NCBI RefSeq assembly: GCF_963676275.1
Contig: NZ_OY781091.1
Location: forward strand, 4,008,775 to 4,072,774
Source of the DNA: an uncultured Cohaesibacter sp.
GTDB taxonomy: Bacteria; Pseudomonadota; Alphaproteobacteria; Rhizobiales; Cohaesibacteraceae
Direction of reading: 5' to 3'
DNA length: 64,000 nucleotides
The notes beneath the pieces are model-generated. The model had not been told where the DNA came from and did not search any database. It was given only the letters and a program-made list of their open reading frames with translations. This document shows positions 36,130 through 46,319 of the stretch, piece after piece. Numbering within the stretch: position 1 is the stretch's first letter; each line of letters starts with the position of its first letter. Position numbers and translations under genes: made by a program.

Positions 36130-36144
36130 TTAACAAAACGTTAC
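36130..36144. promoter_or_regulatory. Second CtrA-like box
   Basis: TTAACAAAACGTTAC matches TTAA-N7-TTAA at 7 of 8 fixed positions. It is 102 bases from the consensus box in the same intergenic region. Confidence 0.4.
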
Positions 36145-36304
36145 GATCTCTCAAAAGCGCGCTATTGACCCGAGCGTTCCTGCACCCATCCGCGACAAAA
36201 GAGGCAATTATTCTTCTTTCTGCCTTTGACACCTTGCCAGCATGGGGCATTGCCGATATAGCCACTCATGCCCACCCTCCCATAGCGGACCTTTTGAAAA
36301 GATC

Positions 36305-37207
36305 ATGCAGAAACACGCAATCCGTCACTGGCTCATTCTTGCCTTTCTTATCCTTTGCTGGGCTTCTGCCATCATTCTCACGCGCGTCATAGCCACGGAC
36401 ATCACCCCCATATGGCTGACGGCGGCCCGCGTCAGCTCCGGCGCGCTGGCGCTGATCCTTTACAGAATATTGGTGGTCAGGAAACCCTGGTCACTGGGCA
36501 GGCATCACATCCCATGGGTCATCTGGCTGGCGCTGATCAGCTCCGCCGTGCCCTTTGTCTTTCTGGCGTGGGGCTCCCAATATACCAGCTCGGCCATCGC
36601 CGGCATATTGATCGGCACAGTGCCCCTTTCCGTTCTGGGGATGGCACATTTCCTGCTGCCGGACGAAAAGATGACCCGCAACAAGGCAATTGGCTTCATC
36701 ATCGGCTTTGCCGGTCTGATCCTGATCATCAAGCCCGATGCTGGACCTGCCTCGCCTGAGCACCATCTCGAACTGCTGGGAGAATTGGCAATCTTTGTCT
36801 GTAGCCTGTGCTACGCAATGAACACGGTTTCCTCGCGCATGATTCCCCCGGCGGACAATCTGGACAAGGCGACGGCCGTTGTGGCCACCTCTTCATGCCT
36901 TTTGCTGACCGCCGGTTTCTTTCTGGAACCCTCTGACGCCCTGCTCAATGCCAGCCTTGATCGCTGGCTCATACTGATCTATCTGGGCATTGTGCCAACG
37001 GCGCTGGCCACTCTGATGATTTTCGTGCTGCTTTCCCAGACTACGGCAACCTTTCTGGCAACCAGCAACTATCTCATCCCGATCGCCACCGCGCTGGGTG
37101 GTATCCTGTTTCTGGGTGAAAGCCTGTCATGGATCGTCTGGCTGGGATTTGCCATCATTCTTATCGGCGTTGCCATCAGCAGCCGCCCCTCGCGCCAATC
37201 CGCATAG
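36305..37207 (+). CDS. EamA/DMT-family membrane transporter
   Basis: A 300-residue integral membrane protein with ten predicted membrane segments arranged as two EamA repeats, typical of drug/metabolite transporters such as RhaT or YdcZ relatives. N-terminal helix residues 7-26 carry CWASAIILTR, a DMT-type opening; the second half contains YLGIVPTALATLMIF near 235 and LGESLSWIVWLGFAIILIGV near 275. The substrate cannot be told from sequence. ATG at 36305 has only a weak ribosome-binding site. It is divergent from the barrel gene and ends at a terminator shared with glmM. Confidence 0.85.
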   Translation: MQKHAIRHWLILAFLILCWASAIILTRVIATDITPIWLTAARVSSGALALILYRILVVRKPWSLGRHHIPWVIWLALISSAVPFVFLAWGSQYTSSAIAGILIGTVPLSVLGMAHFLLPDEKMTRNKAIGFIIGFAGLILIIKPDAGPASPEHHLELLGELAIFVCSLCYAMNTVSSRMIPPADNLDKATAVVATSSCLLLTAGFFLEPSDALLNASLDRWLILIYLGIVPTALATLMIFVLLSQTTATFLATSNYLIPIATALGGILFLGESLSWIVWLGFAIILIGVAISSRPSRQSA

Positions 37208-37237
37208 CCGAAAACCCTGCCAGCAAAAGACTGCAAC

Positions 37238-37270
37238 AAAAAAGCCGCCCAACTTCCTTGCGCGGCTTTT
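37238..37270. terminator. Bidirectional terminator, EamA gene / glmM
   Basis: AAAAAAGCCGC / GCGGCTTTT arms around a 13-base loop, with T runs in both directions, between convergent genes. Confidence 0.9.
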
Positions 37271-37316
37271 CCTCGATATAAAATCTCTTGCGACCTATTG
37301 GCCGCCAGCAGTGAGC

Positions 37317-38660
37317 CTAGCTGCTGACCTTGCGCACCTCATCGCAAATGTCATTGACAACCTCAGCCACCAGATCGGAATCATCACCTTCAGCCATCAC
37401 GCGAATGAGCGGTTCGGTGCCGGATTTGCGAATGACCAGACGGCCACCCTCACCCAGCTTTTCCTCACCGGCGGCAATCGCCTTCTTGACGGCATCATGT
37501 TCCAGCGGCGCACCCTCAAAATAGCGCACATTCTTGAGCAATTGCGGCACAGGCTCAAAACGGTTGCAAACCTCGCTGACCGGCTTGCCCATCTTCACCA
37601 CCACGGCCAGAATCTGCAAGGCGGCAATCAAGCCGTCACCAGTGGTGGAATAGTCGCTCAGCACAATATGGCCAGACTGCTCACCGCCCACATTATAATG
37701 ATGCTTGCGCATATGCTCGACCACATAGCGGTCGCCGACCTTGGTGCGCACCAGAGACAGTTTGAGACTTTTCAGATAGCGCTCAAGCCCGAGATTGGAC
37801 ATGACGGTTGCCACGATCCCCGGCGAGGTCAGCAATCCTTCACGGAACCAGCTCTCGGCGACCACGGCCATCAGCTGATCACCATCGACCACAGCGCCGG
37901 TTTCATCAACGATGATCACCCGGTCCGCATCACCATCAAGGGCAATGCCGATATCGGCGCGCACTTCGCGCACCTTTGACACCAGCGCCCCCACCGAGGT
38001 CGAGCCGCAATTGTCATTGATGTTGAAGCCATTTGGATCGACGCCGATCTTGACCACTTCGGCCCCCAGCTCCCAGAGCGCATCAGGCGCCACGCGATAG
38101 GCCGCGCCATTGGCGCAATCGATGACCACACGCAGGCCTTCCAGCGACAGATCCTTCGGCATCGTCCGCTTGGCAAATTCGATATAGCGGTCATAGACGC
38201 TATCTATGCGCTTGGTGCGACCAAGCCGCTTGGGATTAACCAGACTGCTCAGCATGTCCGTTTCGATCAGTTCCTCGATTTCTGCCTCGATCGCATCAGA
38301 CAGCTTGTAGCCATCCGGCCCGAAAAGCTTGATCCCGTTATCTTCGAACGGATTGTGCGAAGCGGAGATCATCACGCCGAGGTCAGCGCGCAGAGAGCGG
38401 GTCAGCATGGCCACGCCCGGCGTCGGAACCGGGCCGAGCAGGAAGACATCCATGCCCATCGCGGTGAGACCCGCAGTCAGGGCCGGTTCCAGCATATAGC
38501 CGGAAAGGCGCGTATCCTTGCCAATGACCACCCGATGGCGGAAATCTCCCCGACGAAAGATCTTGCCGGTCGCCATTCCGACCTTCATTGCAATTTCCGG
38601 TGTCATTGGGAAACGATTGGCGCAGCCCCGAATACCGTCTGTTCCAAAATATTTAGCCAT
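37317..38660 (-). CDS. glmM: Phosphoglucosamine mutase
   Basis: GlmM converts glucosamine-6-phosphate to glucosamine-1-phosphate for UDP-N-acetylglucosamine, peptidoglycan and lipopolysaccharide synthesis. Length is 447 residues, the usual size. The phosphoserine loop is [14 protein letters not shown] near 100, the metal-binding loop DGDADR near 245 and the phosphate-binding [12 protein letters not shown] near 415. The protein begins [10 protein letters not shown], as in the family. Encoded downstream of ftsH on the same strand, the classical order; a terminator lies between them. Confidence 0.96.
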   Translation of the reverse strand: MAKYFGTDGIRGCANRFPMTPEIAMKVGMATGKIFRRGDFRHRVVIGKDTRLSGYMLEPALTAGLTAMGMDVFLLGPVPTPGVAMLTRSLRADLGVMISASHNPFEDNGIKLFGPDGYKLSDAIEAEIEELIETDMLSSLVNPKRLGRTKRIDSVYDRYIEFAKRTMPKDLSLEGLRVVIDCANGAAYRVAPDALWELGAEVVKIGVDPNGFNINDNCGSTSVGALVSKVREVRADIGIALDGDADRVIIVDETGAVVDGDQLMAVVAESWFREGLLTSPGIVATVMSNLGLERYLKSLKLSLVRTKVGDRYVVEHMRKHHYNVGGEQSGHIVLSDYSTTGDGLIAALQILAVVVKMGKPVSEVCNRFEPVPQLLKNVRYFEGAPLEHDAVKKAIAAGEEKLGEGGRLVIRKSGTEPLIRVMAEGDDSDLVAEVVNDICDEVRKVSS

Positions 38661-38965
38661 CAGCCTCAACCAACCTTTCAAGCAGCAAATAACATTTCCG
38701 GGGCGGCGCTCAGTCCGTTTGCAATGAAGCAAGTCCGCGCCAGCCCTAAAAAACAAAAGAGCCAATATGCCACGATCCTAGAAAGGAACTCGCTAAGGCC
38801 CAGTAAATCCTTCCCCATTCCTACGCTTTTTATATGTTAAATTGAGAAAGAATTGACGATCATCCATTCAAACTTTGTTTCCTGTTGTTACAGCTCGGGC
38901 CCAATGGGCCAGAATGCTGCGCCCCTTAGACCATCACAACAGACAACGAATCCAAGTAGGCAAAG

Positions 38966-38991
38966 AAAAAGCGCCCCGGAAGGGCGCTTTT
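38966..38991 (-). terminator. ftsH terminator
   Basis: AAAAGCGCCC / GGGCGCTTTT-type stem around a short loop, followed by T5 on the minus strand, about 45 bases past the ftsH stop. The rest of 38661-38965 shows no gene. Confidence 0.9.
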
Positions 38992-39035
38992 ATATTCTTC
39001 ATTTCACAGTGCCAGAAAGGCAGCATCAGCCTGCA

Positions 39036-40958
39036 TCAGGCTTCTGGCTGAGGCGTTGCGCCAGAGCCATCTGCCTCACCGCCCTTCTTGATCGATCCGG
39101 CGGAAGGAACAGCAGACCCTTTGGGGGTAACCGGACCATCATCGCTTTCGCGGATCGGGGCAGTGCCTTCCAGAAGGTCGCGGATTTCCTGCCCGGACAG
39201 GGTTTCATATTCAAGAAGCCCCTGAGCAATGGTTTCCAGCTGATCCTTATGCTCGGTCAGAATCTCCTGAGCCTTCTTGTAGCCCTCGTCAACGAACCGC
39301 TTGATCTCGGCATCCACCAGCTTCTGGGTGTCATCGGACACATTCTGCTGCTTGGCAACCGAATGGCCAAGGAAGACTTCTTCCTCATTCTCGGCATAGA
39401 GCAATGGCCCCAGAAGATCGGACATGCCGAACTGCGTCGCCATGGCCTTTGAAAGCCGCGTTGCCATCTGGATATCGCCAGAAGCACCCGAGGTGACCTT
39501 TTCATAGCCGAAGATCAGTTCTTCTGCGACACGACCACCCATGGCAACCGCAAGGTCGGCATAGCATTTGGCGCGGGTCAGCGAAACCTGATCCTTCTCC
39601 GGCAGACGCATCACCATACCCAGCGCACGACCGCGCGGGATGATGGTGGCCTTGTGGATCGGGTCGGACGCAGGCATGTGAAGGGCGACCAGAGCATGAC
39701 CGGCCTCATGATAGGCGGTCAGCTTCTTCTCTTCCTCGCTCATCACCAGCGTGCGGCGCTCGGCACCCATCATGACCTTGTCCTTGGCATCCTCGAATTC
39801 AGCCATGGAAACCAGACGGCGATCCCGGCGGGCAGCCAGAAGAGCAGCTTCGTTCACAAGGTTCATCAGATCGGCACCCGAGAAGCCCGGCGTACCGCGC
39901 GCAAGGGTTTTCAGATCCACATCCGGAGCCAGCGGAACATTGCGCATATGCACCTTGAGGATCTTTTCACGACCCGTGATATCCGGGTTTGGCACAACGA
40001 TCTGACGGTCGAAACGACCCGGACGCATCAGGGCCGGGTCAAGCACGTCCGGACGGTTGGTGGCAGCAACAAGGATAACACCCTCGTTAGCCTCAAAGCC
40101 GTCCATCTCGACCAGCAACTGGTTCAGCGTCTGTTCGCGTTCGTCATTGCCGCCGCCAAGACCGGCACCACGATGGCGACCCACCGCATCGATCTCGTCG
40201 ATGAAGATGATGCAAGGAGCATTCTTCTTGGCCTGCTCGAACATGTCACGCACGCGCGACGCACCGACACCAACGAACATTTCCACGAAATCAGAGCCGG
40301 AAATCGAGAAGAATGGCACATTGGCTTCGCCTGCGATCGCCTTGCCCAGAAGCGTCTTACCGGTACCCGGAGGGCCAACCAGCAACACGCCACGCGGGAT
40401 ACGACCGCCCAGACGCTGGAATTTCTGCGGATCACGCAGGAACTCGACAATCTCCTGCAAATCTTCCTTGGCTTCGTCCACACCGGCCACATCGTCAAAC
40501 ACGACGCGTCCCTGCGCTTCGGTCAGCAGCTTGGCCTTGGATTTGCCAAAGCCCATCGCCTTGCCACCGCCCTGCATCTGCCGCATGAAGAATATCCATA
40601 CCGCAAGGATCAGGATCATCGGGAACCAGGAAATCAGCGCATTGAGCAGCGAGAAGCTCTCGGTTTGAGGTTTGGCTGTAATGGAAACACCATTTTTCTG
40701 CAGCAAAGGGATAAGCGTCGTGTCATTTTGCGGAAGATAGGTCTGGAATCCGCTACTGTCCGACATTTGTCCGGTGACCTGCTGACCGACAATCGTGACT
40801 GCCTTGACGCGACCTTGCTCCACGTCAGTCACAAACTGCGAAAATGGAATCTCCTGAGAATTGGCTTGCTGCGCCGGGCTTTGAAACAGCTGGAACAATG
40901 CCACCAGCAACAGGCCGATTATGACCCACAAAGCCAGACTGCGGAAATTCGCGTTCAT
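39036..40958 (-). CDS. ftsH: ATP-dependent zinc metalloprotease FtsH
   Basis: A membrane-anchored AAA+ protease that degrades unneeded membrane proteins, LpxC and sigma-32. The 640 residues contain membrane segments at about 6-25 and 105-125 around a periplasmic domain, Walker [14 protein letters not shown] near 195, Walker [16 protein letters not shown] near 250, the second region of homology, and zinc motif HEAGHAL near 417 with a downstream Asp ligand. The C-terminal tail is Pro/Gly-rich. rpoH, a known FtsH substrate in E. coli, is nearby in the window. Confidence 0.97.
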   Translation of the reverse strand: MNANFRSLALWVIIGLLLVALFQLFQSPAQQANSQEIPFSQFVTDVEQGRVKAVTIVGQQVTGQMSDSSGFQTYLPQNDTTLIPLLQKNGVSITAKPQTESFSLLNALISWFPMILILAVWIFFMRQMQGGGKAMGFGKSKAKLLTEAQGRVVFDDVAGVDEAKEDLQEIVEFLRDPQKFQRLGGRIPRGVLLVGPPGTGKTLLGKAIAGEANVPFFSISGSDFVEMFVGVGASRVRDMFEQAKKNAPCIIFIDEIDAVGRHRGAGLGGGNDEREQTLNQLLVEMDGFEANEGVILVAATNRPDVLDPALMRPGRFDRQIVVPNPDITGREKILKVHMRNVPLAPDVDLKTLARGTPGFSGADLMNLVNEAALLAARRDRRLVSMAEFEDAKDKVMMGAERRTLVMSEEEKKLTAYHEAGHALVALHMPASDPIHKATIIPRGRALGMVMRLPEKDQVSLTRAKCYADLAVAMGGRVAEELIFGYEKVTSGASGDIQMATRLSKAMATQFGMSDLLGPLLYAENEEEVFLGHSVAKQQNVSDDTQKLVDAEIKRFVDEGYKKAQEILTEHKDQLETIAQGLLEYETLSGQEIRDLLEGTAPIRESDDGPVTPKGSAVPSAGSIKKGGEADGSGATPQPEA

Positions 40959-41213
40959 ATGTTATCCCTTGGTTCCTCAGATACAGGGTCGCTTTGTTCC
41001 GAAAGCGATCCCGTCTCTCTCTTTTCACCGGAAGCTGCAAACATGCTATCGCGATGCGATGCAATTCTTACGACATTCCGGAATTCCGTGGCAGCCCCGA
41101 AAATCAGATGAAATTCACAAGGCGCCTATGTTCGTTCTCGATGAATTTAGGGTCTCGATTGGTACTTGCCAAGGCAAGCGCCCCCCTTTTCTGCATTATT
41201 ATAGTAATAAGAT

Positions 41214-42656
41214 TTACTCTATGGTTTCATTTGCTCGGAAATTCGAATGTTTTTCCTCACATTCAACGCAGAAATCACCAGTTTGATCAACTTTCGGCCA
41301 ATCAGCCACCCATAGCAGGCGATCATCCTGCCAAATGGAAGGCAAGGCCTCTACAACCCCTCTGGGCATATCTGGGCAAGACAGATCATCCAGGGATGCA
41401 GAATCGCCCCGTCCGAGCCCTGCGGAGAAAAGATGTCCCTCTCTGGCCAGAAACCTGCGTCCATCCTCGCCCAGCGGCCGCAACACCGGCTGGTTGGAGA
41501 GACCCGCATCTCCTTGCCCCCCTCGCCTCGTCAGCTTTACGCGATAAAGCCCCAGCCAGTTCACCACCTCGCCCAAAGGCAGCAGCATTTGCGCTCTCTG
41601 CCGTCCCTGCTCCCGATAGACCCAAAGACCTTGTCCCGTCAGCTCGAAGCAGCAACCTGCCATCGTGCGCTTGAAGCCCTCACCATCATGACAAGAAGCG
41701 CAGATGTCCGCATCAAGCAGCATGAGTTTTTCTTCGCGCGGCGGATAGGACGGGCCCGCAACAAAGGAGATCATCAGCCGCAGCAGCCGCAACCTTATTT
41801 CCTCGGTCTCCCCGGTAAACAGCGCAGCCGGGAAACAAAGCGAATGGCCCGGACCGATCCCGACATTGGCTTGAGCGAATTTCAGCGCGATGGCATCCAG
41901 CGCCAGATCAGCTCTTTGCAGCCGCCTTGCCGTGGCCGCCAGCCGCGCAGAATCGCACCCCTCCTCGGCCAACAGCGGCAACAGTGAGCGCACGCGTACC
42001 CGCAAATAGCTGCGGCTCTGATTGCTGGGATCCTCGATCCAGCCAACGGAGCGTGCCATCAGGCTGACCTTGAGACGCGCCTTGGGAAAGGCCATCAGCG
42101 GACGCACCAGCGCCACAGCACCAAAGGGCTGAACCGGTCTCATTGCCGCCAGTCCGGTCACGCCGGACCCACGGATCAGCCGCATCAGCAGAGTTTCCGC
42201 CTGATCATCCTGATGATGGGCGATGGCAATATGTCTGCAACGGATCGAGAGGGCATGGTCTGTCAGCAATCGGTAGCGCGCGTCGCGCGCCAGCCCCTGA
42301 ATGTTGGAATGGGATTTCTCCTCCTCCCAGACAAGAGTCGCATGGCCGAGCCCCAACTGGCGAGCAAGAGCACCAACATAGGCGCATTCATCCCCCGCTT
42401 GCGGACGCAAACGATGATCGACGCTGGCAACAAAAAGCTGAACTGGAAGGTGATTGCGCTCCACCCATTCGTGGCACAGGATCATCAGCGCCAGAGAATC
42501 GGCGCCACCGGAAACAGCCAGCAAGAGCCGCGCGGGCGCATGACCATTCTCGTGAGCATCAATCAGAAAAGAAAAGGCCGCGTCCAATTCTTCATCAGAC
42601 AGCGGCGCGACATTCAAAAGGCCATCTTCGGCTTTGGTCAACTCAACATTTGGCAC
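41214..42656 (-). CDS. tilS: tRNA(Ile)-lysidine synthetase
   Basis: TilS attaches lysine to C34 of tRNA-Ile(CAU), so that the tRNA reads AUA. The N-terminal PP-loop SGGADSLALMILCHEW near residue 48 binds ATP. GHATLVWEEEKSHSNIQGLARDARYRL and HHQDDQAETLLMRLIRGSG follow, both typical of TilS. The C-terminal domain is longer and weaker. GTG at 42656 is the best start, overlapping the cpoB stop by 14 bases; TTG at 42641 is the alternative. Frames extending to 42755 lie inside cpoB and lack homology. Probable length 480 residues. Confidence 0.9.
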   Translation of the reverse strand: MPNVELTKAEDGLLNVAPLSDEELDAAFSFLIDAHENGHAPARLLLAVSGGADSLALMILCHEWVERNHLPVQLFVASVDHRLRPQAGDECAYVGALARQLGLGHATLVWEEEKSHSNIQGLARDARYRLLTDHALSIRCRHIAIAHHQDDQAETLLMRLIRGSGVTGLAAMRPVQPFGAVALVRPLMAFPKARLKVSLMARSVGWIEDPSNQSRSYLRVRVRSLLPLLAEEGCDSARLAATARRLQRADLALDAIALKFAQANVGIGPGHSLCFPAALFTGETEEIRLRLLRLMISFVAGPSYPPREEKLMLLDADICASCHDGEGFKRTMAGCCFELTGQGLWVYREQGRQRAQMLLPLGEVVNWLGLYRVKLTRRGGQGDAGLSNQPVLRPLGEDGRRFLAREGHLFSAGLGRGDSASLDDLSCPDMPRGVVEALPSIWQDDRLLWVADWPKVDQTGDFCVECEEKHSNFRANETIE

Positions 42657-43662
42657 TTTGAATCTCTGCACGAACACGCTGCAGAATGGCGGGAGAGGCA
42701 GTGGGGAATTTCTGCAGCAATTCCTCATAGGTGGCGCAGGCTGCGTCACGCTCATTGATCTGGCGAAGCGACATGCCGGTTCTCAGCAGCATATCGGGAG
42801 CCTTCTGTGAATTGGGAAATTTCGAATAGGCATCCAGAAAGACCTGAATCGCATCGCGATATTTGCCCTGCTGGAATTTCGCCTCACCAAGCCAATAATA
42901 ACCATCCGAAGCCCGACGGTCCTGACCGTAGGCACCGACAAATTGTTCAAAGGCACCCTCCGCCGCCACATAATCGCTTTGCAGCATATAGCCATAGGCG
43001 ACATCATAATCGGCGGCCGGGTCGCCGGTCAGCCCTCCCGAAGCGCCACCGGAATAGCCACCATTGCTGGCCGCGGGCGGATTTCCGCCCCCATTCAGCA
43101 TGGAGGACAGATCTATCGGAGCTGCACCATTGCTGCCGCCGCCTGGTGCCTGTCCGATCAGATTCGGACTGGCGAAATCGCTGTCCTGTGGGGCCTGATT
43201 GCCAGACAGGGTGCCGAGATTCTGTGGCGGGCTGCCAAGCTGCTCAAACTGCTGCGGTGCCGGATTGGCAGGCGCGGAAAGATTGCTGGATGACTGGCGT
43301 GGCGTCTTGCCCCCTTCCAGATCGCGGAAACGGAACTCTGAATCTTCCTGAAAACGCTGCAATTGTTCCTGCAACTGGCGAACGCGGAAATTCAGCTCTT
43401 CTATCTGACCATTATACTGGCGCATCTGCTCTTCAAGGCGATCCACCCGAACCGCCAGATCAGCAGCAGACTGGGCAACCTGCATGGGCTTTGCCGTCTC
43501 ATCGATTGGCATTGGAGGCAATGGCACACCATGATCGACCACTTGCGTTTCGAGCGCATTCACCCGACCGGACAATGCGTCCCACGAATTGTTGCTGGAA
43601 GCCAGAACGGCACCATTTCCGCCAACAATCAGCGCCACTGCGGCGACTAAAAATCTATTCAT
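42643..43662 (-). CDS. cpoB: Cell division coordinator CpoB (YbgF)
   Basis: CpoB couples outer-membrane constriction by Tol-Pal to peptidoglycan synthesis at the septum. The 339-residue protein has a signal peptide (residues 1-17, AVALIVGGNGAVLA), an N-terminal trimerising coiled coil (about 48-105), a long Gly/Pro/Asn-rich linker and C-terminal TPR repeats (about 215-335: YDVAYGYMLQSDYVAAEGAF, GYYWLGEAKFQQGKYRDAI). ATG at 43662 is preferred. It lies downstream of pal in the same direction, separated by a terminator, and overlaps tilS. Confidence 0.92.
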   Translation of the reverse strand: MNRFLVAAVALIVGGNGAVLASSNNSWDALSGRVNALETQVVDHGVPLPPMPIDETAKPMQVAQSAADLAVRVDRLEEQMRQYNGQIEELNFRVRQLQEQLQRFQEDSEFRFRDLEGGKTPRQSSSNLSAPANPAPQQFEQLGSPPQNLGTLSGNQAPQDSDFASPNLIGQAPGGGSNGAAPIDLSSMLNGGGNPPAASNGGYSGGASGGLTGDPAADYDVAYGYMLQSDYVAAEGAFEQFVGAYGQDRRASDGYYWLGEAKFQQGKYRDAIQVFLDAYSKFPNSQKAPDMLLRTGMSLRQINERDAACATYEELLQKFPTASPAILQRVRAEIQSAKC

Positions 43663-44007
43663 GAAAATCCCCATTCAATCATCAGCGAACCATGAACACC
43701 CGTTGAGTCCTTTTTGTGACCGGCCTGACCGACTGTCACAACCCCAGACGCACCGATTATGCCACAAGACTATGCCATAAAATGTCGGCCCGTCCCGGCA
43801 ATCCTGCCCTCTGGAAAAAGGCTTCATGAAACACCAGATGGCGCAAAACATAATTTGCACCAAATATAGGAAAATGTGTGGCACCATGCAATGAAACAAA
43901 AAGGACCGGTATAAAACCGGCCCTTTCATCAAGCATTGATGCTTGTCTGCTCACCTGACCGGCTCTGAGGGCATACCCCGTACAGAGCCAATCCAGAAGC
44001 CGAAGGC
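43663..44007. other. Intergenic region pal / cpoB
   Basis: It contains the pal terminator and the cpoB promoter region. No gene is visible and no CtrA box was noticed. Confidence 0.4.
43898..43926 (-). terminator. pal terminator
   Basis: AAAGGACCGGT / ACCGGCCCTTT stem with a 4-base loop and flanking A/T runs (TTTTTG on the minus strand), 80 bases past the pal stop. Confidence 0.88.
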
Positions 44008-44487
44008 CTAGTTGGCCAGCGTCGTAACGGCGCGGCGGTTCTGAGACCAGCAGGAAATGTCGTTGCAGACAGCAACCGGGCGTTCCTTACCGAATGACTT
44101 GGTGCTCAGACGGTTGGAAGGAATCCCCTTGGAGACAAGATAGTTGCGCACTGCGTTGGCACGACGGGCACCAAGCGCAATGTTATATTCACGCGTACCG
44201 CGTTCGTCAGCATGGCCTTCAATCGCGATCCGGTAATTCGGATATTGCTGAAGCCATACGGACTGTTTGTCCAGGGTAGCCTGAGCGGAATAGTTCAGGT
44301 CGGAACTGTCCGTTTCAAAGAAAACGCGGTCGCCAACATTGACCACGAAATCCTGAGCTGATCCCGGGGTTGCCGAGTTCAGGCCTGCACCACTCAGCTT
44401 GTCTGGCGTCGAAGAACAGGCTGCCAATGCAGCGAGCAGAGCGACGCCGAATACTACACGAATGGAAGTTTTTGCACGATTTGACAT
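44008..44487 (-). CDS. pal: Peptidoglycan-associated lipoprotein Pal
   Basis: A 159-residue outer-membrane lipoprotein. The signal ends in a lipobox with LAACSS, Cys near residue 24. The OmpA-like domain follows (RVFFETDSSDLNY, IAIEGHADERGTREYNIALGARRA, SFGKERPV), which binds peptidoglycan. With TolB and CpoB it anchors the envelope and aids constriction. ATG at 44487 is used. A near-consensus CtrA box sits 88 bases upstream; CtrA control of Pal is plausible because it is reported in Brucella. Confidence 0.96.
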   Translation of the reverse strand: MSNRAKTSIRVVFGVALLAALAACSSTPDKLSGAGLNSATPGSAQDFVVNVGDRVFFETDSSDLNYSAQATLDKQSVWLQQYPNYRIAIEGHADERGTREYNIALGARRANAVRNYLVSKGIPSNRLSTKSFGKERPVAVCNDISCWSQNRRAVTTLAN

Positions 44488-44574
44488 CTGATTGTCCTTC
44501 GAATTTGTCTGAGATCGTAACTTGTCGAGCGCCATAATAAAAAATTTAGGTTAACCGGCGGTTCGCAAACATGG

Positions 44575-44589
44575 TTACCAGATCGTTAA
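44575..44589. promoter_or_regulatory. CtrA-like box upstream of pal
   Basis: TTACCAGATCGTTAA matches TTAA-N7-TTAA at 7 of 8 fixed positions, 88 bases upstream of the pal start. Confidence 0.5.
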
Positions 44590-44763
44590 TTCCTATGTGC
44601 CATTAACCAACTTGTCCTCCTGATCGAATCAAAAAATGGCCAGACTGAGGCACAGGAGAGCAACCGCAGCTTTTCCATCTCCAGTTATTTCGGCATCCAC
44701 ATCAATCCACCGCGGCAGCAACAATTTACGCCCCGCCGGTGCCCCGTTAACGCAATAGAAACC

Positions 44764-44805
44764 AAAAAGCCTCCCGGAGTGGCGATAAGCCAGCCCGGAA
44801 GGCTT
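44764..44805 (-). terminator. tolB terminator
   Basis: AAGCCTTCCGG / CCGGGAGGCTT arms with a long loop and TTTTTGG on the minus strand, 50 bases past the tolB stop. The rest of 44488-44856 holds only the pal control region. Confidence 0.8.
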
Positions 44806-44856
44806 GATCGGTAAAGCCTGAGGGAACGCCCCCCGGCTTGTCGAATTTTCAGTTCA

Positions 44857-46215
44857 TCAGTCGATCAGCGGCGACCATGCCGGGTCGGACGCAAAGGCCG
44901 GTGTCGGCACCTGATATTTGTTGCGCCCGGTCAGATCGATGGAATAAAGCTTGGGCCCGCCATTCTCCCCCTGACTCTCGGAGAAGAACATCAGCACGCG
45001 CCCATTCGGTGCCCAGGTCGGTCCCTCATTATGGAAGCTGCTGACAAGGATACGCTCGCGTGAGCCATCCGTCTGCATGACCCCGATCTGGAACTCGCCC
45101 TTATACTGCTTGGTGAAGGCAATCAGATCGCCTCTGGGCGACCAGACCGGCGTGGAATAGCTGCCCTCGCCAAAGCTGATCCGCTGCACGTTGGAGCCAT
45201 CTGCTCCCATGACATAGATCTGCTGCTTGCCGCCACGGTCACTCTCGAAGGTGATGTAGCGCCCGTCCGGCGAAAAGCTCGGACTGGTGTCAATGGAGGC
45301 GGAGTTGGTCAGACGGGTGATCTTGCCATTGCGCAAATCCATCCGGTAGATGTTGGCATCGCCTCCCTGCTGCAGGCTGAGGGCAATGCTCTGGCCATCA
45401 GGCGAGAAGCGAGAGGAAAAGCTCATGCCCGGAAACTGGCCGACAACGGAACGGCGGCCGGATTCGATATCGAGCAGATAGGCCCGCGGCTCACCATTTT
45501 CCAGTGCCATATAGGTGATTTCCTGCTTGGATGGCGAAAAACGCGGCGTCAGCACAAGATCATGGCCATCGGTCAGATAGCGCACATTGGCTCCATCCTG
45601 ATCCATGATAGCCAGACGCTTGACGCGCCCGTCCTTGGGGCCGCTCTCGTCAACAAACACGATGCGCGTATCGAAATAGCCCTTTTCACCGGTCAGACGC
45701 TCATAAATGGCATCGGCGATGATGTGAGCCACACGACGCCAGTTTTCCTGCGTGGTGAAAAACTGCTGCCCCGTCATCTGCTTGCCCGCATAAACGTCCC
45801 ACAGACGAAACTCCGCTTTCAGGCGCCCATCAGCTTCGCTGGTCACGGTTCCCGTCACCAGAGCCTGCGCATTGATGACAGTCCAGTTGGCAAAGGAGGG
45901 CACAGAGGAGGAAGACAGGTCCTTCTGCAAAAATGTGTTCCGGTCCAGTGGTGCAAAAAGGCCGGAACGCTGAAGATCAGCCTCGATCACCTTGGAAATC
46001 TCCACCCCTTGCGCCACACCGCTAAAATCGGTGATGGCGATTGGCATGGGCTGGATATTGCCTTGTGTGATATCGATTTCGATCAGGGCATAGCCGGGCC
46101 GGACCATGACCATGCTGGACAGAAGGGTGACCGCAAGAAACGGCAAGAATGAAGCTTTTACACTCGAATAGGCCTTGAAGAAACCGGTGAGCATTAAATG
46201 TCGTAGCTGTTTCAT
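44857..46215 (-). CDS. tolB: Tol-Pal system beta-propeller protein TolB
   Basis: A 452-residue periplasmic protein: signal segment to about residue 42, an N-terminal alpha/beta domain ([10 protein letters not shown] near 54, [10 protein letters not shown] near 84) and a six-bladed WD40-like beta-propeller made of repeated FSPDGQ or FSPSKQ elements (about 200-420). TolB contacts Pal, TolA and the porin layer. ATG at 46215 is preceded by GTG and AGGA. It follows tolA on the same strand, after 104 bases. Confidence 0.96.
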   Translation of the reverse strand: MKQLRHLMLTGFFKAYSSVKASFLPFLAVTLLSSMVMVRPGYALIEIDITQGNIQPMPIAITDFSGVAQGVEISKVIEADLQRSGLFAPLDRNTFLQKDLSSSSVPSFANWTVINAQALVTGTVTSEADGRLKAEFRLWDVYAGKQMTGQQFFTTQENWRRVAHIIADAIYERLTGEKGYFDTRIVFVDESGPKDGRVKRLAIMDQDGANVRYLTDGHDLVLTPRFSPSKQEITYMALENGEPRAYLLDIESGRRSVVGQFPGMSFSSRFSPDGQSIALSLQQGGDANIYRMDLRNGKITRLTNSASIDTSPSFSPDGRYITFESDRGGKQQIYVMGADGSNVQRISFGEGSYSTPVWSPRGDLIAFTKQYKGEFQIGVMQTDGSRERILVSSFHNEGPTWAPNGRVLMFFSESQGENGGPKLYSIDLTGRNKYQVPTPAFASDPAWSPLID

Positions 46216-46319
46216 CACAATAATTGTCCTGTCCTGTCCAGACCGATAGGGTCCGCTTGATGAATGAACATCATTGATTTCGTCAATCCAGAAAGCCTCA
46301 GCTTACCGGAAAATTCGTT

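Larger units (their letters stand above)
35953..36304. promoter_or_regulatory. AT-rich divergent control region, barrel gene / EamA gene
   Basis: This 350-base region is strikingly AT-rich. It contains the CtrA boxes listed separately and both promoters. No gene is visible; an N-terminal extension of the transporter frame begins in it but is not supported. Confidence 0.5.
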
